A stretch of 9,713 nucleotides of DNA from Thiotrichaceae bacterium UBA7359 (GTDB taxonomy: Bacteria; Pseudomonadota; Gammaproteobacteria; Eutrophobiales; Eutrophobiaceae). Shown here piece by piece: positions 1 through 6,154 of this stretch. The stretch covers positions 1 through 9,713 of the forward strand of contig CAJJDJ010000178.1 in assembly GCA_905182825.1 (NCBI GenBank), in the 5' to 3' direction. The position numbers and the translations under genes were made by a program. The notes beneath the pieces are model-generated. The model worked only from the letters and a program-made list of their open reading frames with translations, did no database searches and was not told the origin of the DNA. The first letter of the stretch is position 1; every line of letters starts with the position of its first letter.

Positions 1-303
1 TATTACATGATAGTTAGTCAAGATGTCGAAAACAGCCTTGATAAGAGATTAGGCGCTAGGACAGAGCATATTTGTCGGTTGCAAGAATTACAGAATGCGG
101 CCCGCTTATTAATTGCAGGTCCTAATCCCTCTATTGATAGTGAAGATCCTGGTCCTGCTGGATACAGTGGTAGCCTAATTGTGGCTGAATTTGATTCACT
201 AGAATCAGCACAAACATGGGCTGACAAAGATCCTTATATTGTCGCTGGAGCCTATGAAAAAACCGTTGTCAAACCATTTAAAAAAGTTTTCCCCAATGCT
301 TGA
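1..303 (+). CDS. yciI: YciI family protein, 5' end off window
   Basis: A small YCII-domain protein of the dimeric alpha+beta barrel (ferredoxin-like) fold; its biochemical role is not settled in most bacteria. The frame is open from base 1 (Tyr-Tyr before the first visible Met at 7), and E. coli YciI has residues matching Tyr-Met-Ile-Val-Ser-Gln-Asp right at its N-terminus. The true start is therefore probably one or a few codons before the window, not the ATG at 7. Family hallmarks seen are SQDVENSL followed by a KRL/AR segment, the conserved His in TEHICRLQ, the loop AGPNPSIDSEDPGPAG, the strand SLIVAEFDSLESAQTWAD, and the C-terminal VVKPFKKVFP. About 98 visible residues is essentially full family length. 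The last codons overlap the bolA start by 8 bp. In many proteobacteria yciI sits beside bolA, often after the septation gene yciB/ispZ, which could lie just upstream. Confidence 0.9.
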   Translation, partial: YYMIVSQDVENSLDKRLGARTEHICRLQELQNAARLLIAGPNPSIDSEDPGPAGYSGSLIVAEFDSLESAQTWADKDPYIVAGAYEKTVVKPFKKVFPNA

Positions 304-571
304 ATCTAACCGCATAGAAATGATACGTTATTTTATCGAAACTGAACTTGCACCTTCAGAGCTTGAAATTATCGATGAATCGCACATGCATGCCGGACAT
401 AGCGGGCATGGTGGTGCTGGCCATTTTAAAGTCAGAATAGTTTCAGAGAAATTTGACGGTCAACTTCCTCTTGCGCGTCACCGCATGGTTTATACGGCAG
501 TAAACAGTCTGATGCCCTCAGAAATTCATGCACTTAGTATTGAAGCTCTGGCAACTGATGAGAATAGTTGA
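296..571 (+). CDS. bolA: BolA family protein
   Basis: A 91-residue BolA-type protein. BolA proteins partner monothiol glutaredoxins through a shared [2Fe-2S] cluster; some also bind DNA and affect morphology or stress responses. Seen here are an N-terminal helix (NRIEMIRYFIETELAPSEL), the signature DESH followed by a His-rich loop (His at 30, 32, 35, 38 and 43), the strand HFKVRIVSEKF, and the RHRMVY segment holding the family's invariant His at about residue 62. A longer frame open back to a TTG at 239 is possible, but those 19 extra residues lie inside yciI and resemble nothing in the family. ATG 296 gives the usual Ser/Asn-Arg-Ile N-terminus. The start overlaps the yciI stop by 8 bp and lacks a Shine-Dalgarno, suggesting translational coupling. 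The DESHMHAGH form fits classic BolA better than the shorter IbaG/YrbA paralogue. Confidence 0.9.
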   Translation: MLESNRIEMIRYFIETELAPSELEIIDESHMHAGHSGHGGAGHFKVRIVSEKFDGQLPLARHRMVYTAVNSLMPSEIHALSIEALATDENS

Positions 572-573
572 GC

Positions 574-1389
574 ATGTCATTTACAAAACCTTTTTTGAAA
601 TGGCCAGGAGGAAAATTTAAACTCCTCGATCGTATTCGTAATCGTCTCGATTCTGGTAGCAGACTGGTTGAACCTTTCGTCGGCTCTGGTGCAGTCTTTT
701 TAAATGCTGGTTTTAAAAAACATTTATTGGCCGATACAAATCCCGATCTTATCAGTCTTTATCATCATGTTCAGAATAAAGGCTCGGATTTTGCCGAGTA
801 CTGTCAGTCATTTTTTACACCAGAAAATAATTGTGAAAAACGCTATTATAATTTTAGAAAACAATTTAATTCAACATCTGACTTAAAGTATAAATCGGCT
901 CTTTTCTTATATTTAAATCGACATTGCTATAACGGCCTATGTCGTTACAATTCAAAAAACAAATTTAATACTCCATTCGGTCGATATAAAAATCCATATT
1001 TTCCAAAAAAGGAATTAGATGCTTTTTATGAAGCATCAAAATCAGCAAAATTCATACATGCTAGTTTTATTGACACAATGAAAAAAGCAAGAAAAGGTGA
1101 TGTTGTTTATTGCGATCCTCCCTATGTACCATTATCGGAAACAGCCTGTTTTACTCATTATTTTTCAGGTGGGTTTTCATGGAAAGAACAAATTGAATTA
1201 GCTGAATGGGCTGGTAAACTCGCAAAAAAAGGAATTCCAGTGATTATTTCTAATCATAATACTCACAATACTCAAGCTCTTTACAAAGATGCTGGCGCAA
1301 CAACAGAACGTTTTTTGGTGCGTCGAACGATTAGTTGCAATACGAGTAACCGCGGTAAAGTTGAAGAATTACTCGCCGTTTTTCAATAA
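574..1389 (+). CDS. dam: DNA adenine methylase (GATC-specific Dam)
   Basis: A 271-residue N6-adenine methyltransferase that transfers methyl from S-adenosylmethionine to the A of GATC; the family acts in mismatch-repair strand choice, replication timing and gene control. Motifs seen are FLKWPGGK at 7-14, the SAM-binding EPFVGSGAVF at 33-42, ADTNPDL at 53-59, the target-recognition segment YNGLCRYN at 119-126, FGRYK at 135-139, and catalytic DPPY at 181-184. With ATG 574 as start, Lys9, Lys14, Asn120, Leu122, Arg124, Arg137 and Asp181 fall at the same numbers as in E. coli Dam. This supports both the GATC specificity and this start over a TTG at 568 that overlaps the bolA stop. The gene begins 2 bp after bolA and has no clear ribosome binding site. 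E. coli dam sits in the aroKB-damX region; this setting is different. There is no partner endonuclease nearby, so it looks like a solitary methylase. Confidence 0.96.
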   Translation: MSFTKPFLKWPGGKFKLLDRIRNRLDSGSRLVEPFVGSGAVFLNAGFKKHLLADTNPDLISLYHHVQNKGSDFAEYCQSFFTPENNCEKRYYNFRKQFNSTSDLKYKSALFLYLNRHCYNGLCRYNSKNKFNTPFGRYKNPYFPKKELDAFYEASKSAKFIHASFIDTMKKARKGDVVYCDPPYVPLSETACFTHYFSGGFSWKEQIELAEWAGKLAKKGIPVIISNHNTHNTQALYKDAGATTERFLVRRTISCNTSNRGKVEELLAVFQ

Positions 1390-1397
1390 AATCCATC

Positions 1398-2528
1398 ATG
1401 TCTGACACTCTAAATCTTACAAAAGAATTAATTAATCGAAAATCTATCACTCCTGAAGATGGAGGTTGTCAAAAATTAATCTCCGAACGACTGAAAAGAC
1501 TTGGTTTCAAGGCAACCCACTTACGTTTTGATGATGTTGACAATCTTTGGATTACTCACGGTAATGTTGGTCCCTTGTTTGCCTTCGCCGGTCATACGGA
1601 TGTTGTACCAACGGGCCCAATAGAAAACTGGGAAACAGACCCTTTTAAGGCAGAAGTCATTAACGGCATGCTATTTGGTCGTGGCGCGGCTGATATGAAA
1701 GGCGGGATTGCTGCCATGGTTATTGCTGCTGAAAAATTTGTAGAAAAAAAACCGAATCATCATGGAATCATTGCTTTACTTATTACTAGTGATGAAGAAG
1801 GTCCTTCAATCAATGGTACACGTAAAGTCATTGATTATTTAAATAAAAATAATATAAAAATTGATTGGTGTGTCGTTGGTGAACCATCCAGCGATAAACA
1901 ATTGGCAGATGTGATACGTATTGGTCGTCGTGGTTCTTTGAACGGAATGCTCGACATACAAGGGACACAAGGTCATGTTGCCTATCCTGATGCAGCTGAT
2001 AATCCCATACACAATGCCAGTGCTTTTCTAGCAGAGATAACTTCACTTGAGTGGGACCAAGGTAACGCTTCATTTCCTGCAACCACTTTTCAGATATCTA
2101 ACTTAAATGCCGGCATGGGGGCTGAAAATGTCATACCTGGCAGTTTAAAATTATTGTTTAACTTTCGCTATTCGACTGAAACAACTGAAGAAGAACTACA
2201 AGCAAAAGTGGCTGACATCTTGAATAAGTATAGTTTCAACTATAATCTTGAATGGAAGCTATCAGGTCTGCCATTCCTCACTGAATCTGGAAAACTTGTT
2301 GATGCCACTTGTAATGCAATAAAAGAAATCTGCGGAATAGAAACAACATGTTCAACCGGTGGCGGTACTTCAGATGGCCGTTTTATTGCTCCAACCGGCA
2401 CTGAGCTCATTGAGTTAGGTGTTATTAACGAAAGTATTCATAAAATTAATGAATGCGTAAAGGTCGATGACTTGGAAAAATTATCAATAATTTATCACAA
2501 TATACTCGAACAACTATTGATTGAATAA
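1398..2528 (+). CDS. dapE: Succinyl-diaminopimelate desuccinylase
   Basis: A 376-residue M20-family di-zinc hydrolase that converts N-succinyl-LL-2,6-diaminopimelate to LL-diaminopimelate and succinate, in the succinylase route to lysine and peptidoglycan diaminopimelate; cytosolic dimer. All expected metal ligands are present: His66 (in AGHTDVVPTG), bridging Asp99 (in GRGAADMKGG), Glu134, Glu162 (in VGEPS) and His348 (in NESIHKINE). Catalytic Glu133 lies in TSDEEGPS, and Asp68 is next to the metal site. The lid/dimer domain spans about 178-292 and includes RRGSLNGMLDIQGTQGHVAYPD, with the conserved His193. GGGTSDGRF at 321-329 is the substrate-binding glycine stretch. Length matches E. coli DapE (375). 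The ATG at 1398 starts 8 bp after dam with no visible Shine-Dalgarno, and the stop is 3 bp before yqhA. DapE rather than ArgE or carboxypeptidase is clear from the length and the GGGTSDGRF and NESIHKINE motifs. Confidence 0.97.
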   Translation: MSDTLNLTKELINRKSITPEDGGCQKLISERLKRLGFKATHLRFDDVDNLWITHGNVGPLFAFAGHTDVVPTGPIENWETDPFKAEVINGMLFGRGAADMKGGIAAMVIAAEKFVEKKPNHHGIIALLITSDEEGPSINGTRKVIDYLNKNNIKIDWCVVGEPSSDKQLADVIRIGRRGSLNGMLDIQGTQGHVAYPDAADNPIHNASAFLAEITSLEWDQGNASFPATTFQISNLNAGMGAENVIPGSLKLLFNFRYSTETTEEELQAKVADILNKYSFNYNLEWKLSGLPFLTESGKLVDATCNAIKEICGIETTCSTGGGTSDGRFIAPTGTELIELGVINESIHKINECVKVDDLEKLSIIYHNILEQLLIE

Positions 2529-2531
2529 AAT

Positions 2532-3035
2532 ATGGAAAAAATAATCGAAAAGACTTTATTTGCCAGTCGCTGGTTACTAACACCTATCTACCTTGGTCTT
2601 TCTCTATCGCTAATATTGCTAGCGATTAAATTTTTTCAGGAACTAATTCATGTCTTTAGCATTGTAATATCAATCAGCGAATCTGACCTCGTGTTGTCAA
2701 TTCTGTCCATGATAGATATGACGTTAGTGGGTAGTCTGATTGTTATGGTTATGTTTAGTAGCTATGAAAATTTTGTTTCCAAGATTGACCTTGACGAAGA
2801 TGATGAAAAATTAGATTGGTTAGGAAAGTTAGATGCTGGAACATTAAAGCTAAAAGTAGCGGCATCAATTGTTGCAATATCCTCGATTCATTTACTTCAA
2901 CTATTCATGAAAATCGATGAATTGAATAACGACAAATTAATGTGGTACGTAATTTTTCATATGACTTTTGTATTATCTGCATTATTACTTGCGGTGTTAG
3001 ACAAAATTGCATTTTCTGAACATCGAGAACATTAA
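2532..3035 (+). CDS. yqhA: YqhA family (UPF0114) inner-membrane protein
   Basis: A 167-residue integral membrane protein closely resembling E. coli YqhA; its function is unknown. Hydrophobic segments lie at about 15-35, 53-77, 108-126 and 136-156. Conserved family stretches seen are ASRWLLTPIYLGLSL near the N-terminus, SDLVLSILSMIDMTLVG, VMFSSYENFVS, KVAASIVAISSIHLLQ, and KLMWYVIFHMTFVLSA. The acidic loop at 86-96 (DLDEDDEKLDW) separates the second and third segments. There is no cleavable signal peptide. The ATG lies 3 bp after the dapE stop and has no Shine-Dalgarno, so it is probably co-translated with dapE. It is the last gene of the + strand run, followed by a hairpin terminator. The linkage to dapE gives no obvious functional hint. 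Confidence 0.93.
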   Translation: MEKIIEKTLFASRWLLTPIYLGLSLSLILLAIKFFQELIHVFSIVISISESDLVLSILSMIDMTLVGSLIVMVMFSSYENFVSKIDLDEDDEKLDWLGKLDAGTLKLKVAASIVAISSIHLLQLFMKIDELNNDKLMWYVIFHMTFVLSALLLAVLDKIAFSEHREH

Positions 3036-3087
3036 TAGCAGCAATTTATAAAGACTGAATAGCACTCCAGTTAAAATCTATAACTAA

Positions 3088-3111
3088 AAAGCCCCGCTGA
3101 GGCGGGGTTTT
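3088..3111. terminator. Bidirectional rho-independent terminator
   Basis: A GC-rich hairpin in AT-rich surroundings: GCCCCGC at 3091-3097, loop TGAG at 3098-3101, and GCGGGG at 3102-3107. The stem is extended by a G-T wobble and A-T pairs to 3088/3111. Reading +, the stem is followed by TTTTAATTT. Reading -, it is followed by CTTTTTA from the A run at 3086-3090. It lies between the convergent ends of yqhA (3035) and aceA (3132) and can stop transcription from both sides. Confidence 0.92.
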
Positions 3112-3131
3112 AATTTCTACTTAAGCTAAGA

Positions 3132-4454
3132 CTATTTTTTTTCGTCGAACTGAGCTTCTTCGGTAGAACCGGTTAGGGCTGTAACTGAAGATGCCCCGCC
3201 TTGTATTACCGTAGTCACGTCATCGAAATAACCTGCACCCACTTCTTGTTGATGAGAAACGAAAGTATAACCGCGCTCACGACCTTCAAATTCTGGTTCT
3301 TGAACCATTTCAGTATAGTGCTTCATGCCTTCACCCTTCGCATAGTTATGAGCAAAATCGAAAGTTCGATACCAATTTAAATGGATACCTGCCAATGTGA
3401 TGAATTGAAACTTGTACCCTAGTGCAGACAAATCTTCCTGAAAACTAGCAATCTGAGAATCGTTCAAATTCTTTTTCCAATTGAAAGAAGGTGAACAATT
3501 GTATGACATCAATTGCCCGGGAACAGCTGCTTGAACAGCTTCCGCGAACTCACGTGCAAAGCCAATATCTGGTGTGCCTGTTTCACACCAAACCAAATCA
3601 GCATAAGGCGCATAAGCAACACCGCGGCTAATAGCTTGTTCCATACCGTTTTTAACACGGTAGAAGCCTTCGGGTGTTCGTTCGCCAGTGAGGAATGGCT
3701 TATCATTTTCATCAAAATCACTAGTAACTAGGTTGGCTGCTTCAGCATCAGTACGAGCTAAAACAATTGTGGATGTGCCCATAACATCTGCTGCCATACG
3801 AGCAGCAGTCAATTTCTGTATAGCTTCTTGTGTTGGAACCAATACCTTGCCGCCCATGTGACCACATTTCTTAACAGCAGCAAGTTGATCTTCAAAATGA
3901 GCACCCGCCGCACCAGCAGAAATCATGTTTTTCATTAATTCAAATGCATTCAATACACCGCCAAATCCGGCTTCAGCATCAGCTACGATAGGCAGAAAGA
4001 AATCGATAGCATCTTCTTCAGAGACTTTCCCATCTGCAATATTTTTCCATTGGATTTCATCTGCACGTTTAAAAGTATTGTTGATACGACGAACCATAGT
4101 TGGAACAGAATCGTATGCATACAGAGATTGATCAGGATACATAGTTTCAGAAGTATTTCCATCAGCCGCAACCTGCCAACCTGATAAATAAACCGCTTCT
4201 AAACCCGCTTTAGCTTGTTGCATTGCTTGACCAGCAGTAATAGCGCCAAAAGCATTCACATAGCCTTTCTTAGATGTTCCATTCACTTTTTCCCAAAGGT
4301 TTTCAGCTCCTCGTTGTGCAAGAGTATGCTCAGGCTGAACACTACCTCGAAGACGTACTACGTCTTCCGCATTATAATCACGTTTAACATTTTTCCAACG
4401 TGAATTTTCCGCCCAGTCTTTCTCTAATTGCTTTATTTGTTCTTCTCTAGTCAA
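3132..4454 (-). CDS. aceA: Isocitrate lyase
   Basis: Cleaves isocitrate to glyoxylate and succinate, the first step of the glyoxylate shunt, needed for growth on acetate or fatty acids; cytosolic Mg2+-dependent homotetramer. Numbered from the TTG start, the catalytic signature KKCGHMGG begins at 195, with the active-site Cys at 197 (E. coli Cys195). Other conserved parts are EDVVRLRGSV, AGQAMQQAKAGLEAVYLSGW, the metal-site region VADAEAGFGG, LARTDAEAA, WCETGTPD, SYNCSPSFNW, and the C-terminal SSVTALTGSTEEAQF. The frame stays open to a GTG at 4505, but TTG 4452-4454 is preferred. It has GGAG seven bases upstream, it yields 440 residues (E. coli 434), and the protein then begins just where E. 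coli AceA does. It is divergent from a LysR-type gene and convergent with yqhA. No malate synthase or isocitrate dehydrogenase kinase gene is visible. Confidence 0.97.
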   Translation of the reverse strand: MTREEQIKQLEKDWAENSRWKNVKRDYNAEDVVRLRGSVQPEHTLAQRGAENLWEKVNGTSKKGYVNAFGAITAGQAMQQAKAGLEAVYLSGWQVAADGNTSETMYPDQSLYAYDSVPTMVRRINNTFKRADEIQWKNIADGKVSEEDAIDFFLPIVADAEAGFGGVLNAFELMKNMISAGAAGAHFEDQLAAVKKCGHMGGKVLVPTQEAIQKLTAARMAADVMGTSTIVLARTDAEAANLVTSDFDENDKPFLTGERTPEGFYRVKNGMEQAISRGVAYAPYADLVWCETGTPDIGFAREFAEAVQAAVPGQLMSYNCSPSFNWKKNLNDSQIASFQEDLSALGYKFQFITLAGIHLNWYRTFDFAHNYAKGEGMKHYTEMVQEPEFEGRERGYTFVSHQQEVGAGYFDDVTTVIQGGASSVTALTGSTEEAQFDEKK

Positions 4455-4461
4455 TGTATTT

Positions 4462-4465
4462 CTCC
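4462..4465 (-). promoter_or_regulatory. aceA ribosome binding site deciding a TTG start
   Basis: On the - strand GGAG lies exactly seven bases before TTG 4454-4452. This is the only strong Shine-Dalgarno match in front of any gene start in the window. It favours the TTG over the upstream GTG at 4505, which has no comparable site. Confidence 0.75.
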
Positions 4466-4507
4466 AGATTTGTGAATCTATTAAGGAATCATAATCACCA
4501 ATCACAC

Positions 4508-4536
4508 ACGAATCTTAATATTTCAGATCTTGTCAA
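4508..4536 (-). promoter_or_regulatory. Candidate aceA promoter
   Basis: Reading the - strand, a perfect TTGACA -35 hexamer occupies 4536-4531. A 17-base spacer would put the -10 at 4513-4508, which reads ATTCGT and is a poor match. TATTAA at 4520-4515 is a better -10, but then its -35 would be GGTGAA. Either way transcription would begin close to or downstream of the GTG at 4505, which agrees with translation from the TTG at 4454. A GATC site (4526-4529) sits one base inside the spacer. This is sequence matching only; the weak -10 may mean activator dependence. Confidence 0.35.
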
Positions 4537-4562
4537 TTTCACCTATATATACATTTTTATTA

Positions 4563-4581
4563 GGGTATAAAAAGTTATCCC
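4563..4581. repeat. Small imperfect inverted repeat
   Basis: GGG(T)ATAA, four-base loop AAAG, then TTATCCC, pairing with one bulged base. It lies in the aceA/LysR intergenic region. It could be an operator half or simply chance; no T run follows on either strand, so it is not a convincing terminator. Confidence 0.3.
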
Positions 4582-4650
4582 AAGTAAATGAAACGTGAAA
4601 TTTAAATTATGAGGTGAACAAAAATAATGAGAACTTTACTATTTAGCAAG

Positions 4651-4686
4651 CTAATTATGTTAATAATTAGTATAAATAATACTAAT
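4651..4686. promoter_or_regulatory. Twin overlapping palindromes, candidate LysR operator
   Basis: Two perfect 8-bp inverted repeats stand back to back. The first has arms CTAATTAT (4651-4658) and ATAATTAG (4663-4670) around GTTA. The second has arms ATTAGTAT (4666-4673) and ATACTAAT (4679-4686) around AAATA. They share ATTAG at 4666-4670, giving three CTAAT/ATTAG half-sites at 4651, 4666 and 4682, about 15-16 bp apart. LysR-type regulators typically bind dyads of the T-N11-A kind in divergent promoter regions and often repress their own gene, so this is a plausible autoregulatory site just upstream of the LysR gene. The region is very AT-rich, so chance palindromes are a real alternative. 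Confidence 0.45.
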
Positions 4687-4694
4687 ACTTAATC

Positions 4695-4700
4695 TATAAT
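4695..4700 (+). promoter_or_regulatory. Candidate -10 box of the LysR gene
   Basis: A perfect TATAAT. No good -35 lies 16-18 bp upstream; those positions are inside the second palindrome (4666-4686), so a bound regulator would block RNA polymerase. Initiation from this box would fall at about 4706-4708, right at the annotated ATG. Confidence 0.35.
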
Positions 4701-4708
4701 AGCGGCCT

Positions 4709-5659
4709 ATGACCCGTTTTTATTATAAGCAAAACCGCATGAAACAGTTGCGAGCATTTTGTTATGCCGCACAGTTTAAAAGCATGTCCAAAGCTGCTGA
4801 ACAAATGTTTCTCAGTCAGCCTTCAATATCACTCTTAATTCAATCACTTGAAAAAGATCTAAAACAGCGTTTATTCGATAGAAAAGGTCCTAAAATTAAT
4901 CTTACAAAGGAAGGAACAACATTGTTTGAAATGTCTTTGCCGTTGGTAGAAGGACTCGAAACACTCCCAGAAAGTTTTGAAGAGAAGTGTAAGCACTCTG
5001 TTGTCGGCAGTCTAAATATTGCTGCCGTTGAAGCAATAATCCTTTACACGTTGCCAGAAATTATCAAACGCTATACTGACTCATTTCCAGACATCCATAT
5101 CAAACTCAATAATTGTGCTGCAGCTGTTGGTGTTGAAAAAGTTCGTAATGGTGAAGTTGATTTTGCCATCGGGTCAACGCTTAATGTGCCTGATGACATC
5201 GCTTATTTGCCGATTTATACATTTGAGCCCGTATTAATCACTCCAATCGGTCATCAACTGGCAAAAAAAAATCAGGTTAGTATGAATGATATTAGCCAGT
5301 ATGGACTGATTTTATCACCGCAACATATGTCTACATGGCAAATGGTTGATTTAGTATTTAAACAATATAATGTTGATTATAACGTCAAATTAGAAGCAGG
5401 TGGATGGGAGGTGCTGAAAAAATATGTGGAAAAAGGTTTGGGAGTGTCGATAGTCACGGATATCTGCCTATCTGGCAATGAAAGTCTTGAACGAGTGCCG
5501 TTAACTCAGTTTTTTCCTAAAAGAACCTATGGCTTATTTCTACGCAAAGGCAAGGTTTTATCGCCAGCCGCACGTGAGTTTATCCAATGTATTGATCCAC
5601 AAGCAGTGGAGATGTTCAAAACTGAAGAAAATCGCAAGGGGAAAAAATATAGAACTTGA
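4709..5659 (+). CDS. LysR-type transcriptional regulator
   Basis: A 316-residue LysR-family regulator. The N-terminal winged helix-turn-helix covers about 12-72, with the recognition helix in SQPSISLLIQSLEKDL (36-51) and the wing LFDRKGPKINLTKEG. A linker helix leads to a periplasmic-binding-protein-like effector domain (about 98-295) with typical strands GSLNIAAVEA, GEVDFAIGS, EKGLGVSIV and RTYGLFLRKG. The tail is short and basic (RKGKKYRT). The effector is unknown. Divergent placement from aceA suggests control of the glyoxylate shunt, as LysR-type genes often regulate the gene they face, but this is inference. No Shine-Dalgarno precedes ATG 4709; ATG 4739 (residue 11), giving the common LysR-type opening Met-x-x-Leu-Arg-x-Phe, is a possible alternative start. 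No terminator is visible after the stop. Confidence 0.93.
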   Translation: MTRFYYKQNRMKQLRAFCYAAQFKSMSKAAEQMFLSQPSISLLIQSLEKDLKQRLFDRKGPKINLTKEGTTLFEMSLPLVEGLETLPESFEEKCKHSVVGSLNIAAVEAIILYTLPEIIKRYTDSFPDIHIKLNNCAAAVGVEKVRNGEVDFAIGSTLNVPDDIAYLPIYTFEPVLITPIGHQLAKKNQVSMNDISQYGLILSPQHMSTWQMVDLVFKQYNVDYNVKLEAGGWEVLKKYVEKGLGVSIVTDICLSGNESLERVPLTQFFPKRTYGLFLRKGKVLSPAAREFIQCIDPQAVEMFKTEENRKGKKYRT

Positions 5660-5704
5660 TATCCGACCATGAGTCACAATATAAATAGTTGTACAAATTA
5701 TGTG

Positions 5705-5710
5705 TATAAT
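5705..5710 (+). promoter_or_regulatory. Candidate -10 box of clpSA
   Basis: A perfect TATAAT in the 161-bp gap between the LysR gene and clpS. The nearest TTG-type hexamer (TTGTAC at 5689-5694, part of the palindrome TTGTACAA) is only 10 bp upstream, too close for a standard -35. If used, the clpS leader would be about 100 bases. The rest of the gap shows no hairpin or known RNA motif that I can recognise. Confidence 0.3.
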
Positions 5711-5820
5711 ATTTTAAAAAATAACTTGAAAGTACCCATGTGAAAGCAGCATTATAAATAAACAACATTATGAAAAAGAATAAACGCATCAAAATCACAA
5801 AGGTCAGGCCTTAGATAGTT

Positions 5821-6141
5821 ATGTCGGACAAAGCTGATAATACTATTGATGATGACTTGGCAGTTGAAGAAAGCAGGCCTCAAGTCAAACGGCCTCCATT
5901 ATATAAAGTCATTTTACTAAATGATGATTACACCCCAATGGATTTTGTTGTGCATGTTCTGGAAATCTTCTTCTCAGTTGACCGAGACAATGCTACTCGT
6001 GTCATGCTAGAAATTCATACCCGCGGTAAAGGTGTGTGTGGGATTTTTACCCATGAAATTGCAGAATCAAAAGTCTCACTGGTTAATGATTATTCGAAAG
6101 AGAATCAACATCCACTCCTTTGTACCATGGAAAAGGTCTAA
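5821..6141 (+). CDS. clpS: ATP-dependent Clp protease adaptor ClpS
   Basis: A 106-residue adaptor that binds the N-terminal domain of ClpA and hands it proteins carrying N-degrons (N-terminal Leu, Phe, Tyr or Trp), while inhibiting other ClpA substrates. A flexible acidic N-terminal extension (1-25) precedes the folded core. Signature residues are Asn34, Asp35, Asp36, Thr38, Pro39 and Met40 in LLNDDYTPMDFV, and His66 in EIHTRGKGVCG; these bind the destabilising N-terminal residue and carry the same numbers as in E. coli ClpS. Length equals E. coli ClpS. The ATG has only weak upstream purines (AGG at 5806-5808, 12 bases away). The gene ends in tandem stops TAATAG, 13 bp before clpA, so the pair is almost certainly co-transcribed. 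Confidence 0.97.
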   Translation: MSDKADNTIDDDLAVEESRPQVKRPPLYKVILLNDDYTPMDFVVHVLEIFFSVDRDNATRVMLEIHTRGKGVCGIFTHEIAESKVSLVNDYSKENQHPLLCTMEKV

Positions 6142-6154
6142 TAGGTAAATCAAT

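Noticed and set aside
239..295. A TTG-initiated 19-residue N-terminal extension of BolA inside yciI.
   Set aside because: The extra residues are the out-of-frame reading of the conserved yciI 3' end and match no BolA family feature; ATG 296 gives the standard N-terminus.
383..426. His-rich stretch in BolA (five His within 14 residues).
   Set aside because: Typical of classic BolA proteins, where this loop helps hold the iron-sulfur cluster; not unusual.
568..573. TTG start for Dam overlapping the bolA stop codon.
   Set aside because: ATG 574 reproduces E. coli Dam residue numbers exactly (Lys9, Arg124, Asp181) and needs no rare start, although a TTG/TGA overlap cannot be excluded.
1118..3886. 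A 2.8-kb stretch with no GATC, and only 17 GATC sites counted by eye in the window, where base composition would suggest about twice as many.
   Set aside because: The long gap is within what random spacing allows at this density, and the depletion estimate rests on a hand count and a guessed GC content.
5689..5696. TTGTACAA palindrome upstream of clpS as an operator.
   Set aside because: An isolated 8-bp palindrome is common by chance, and nothing else around it supports a binding site.
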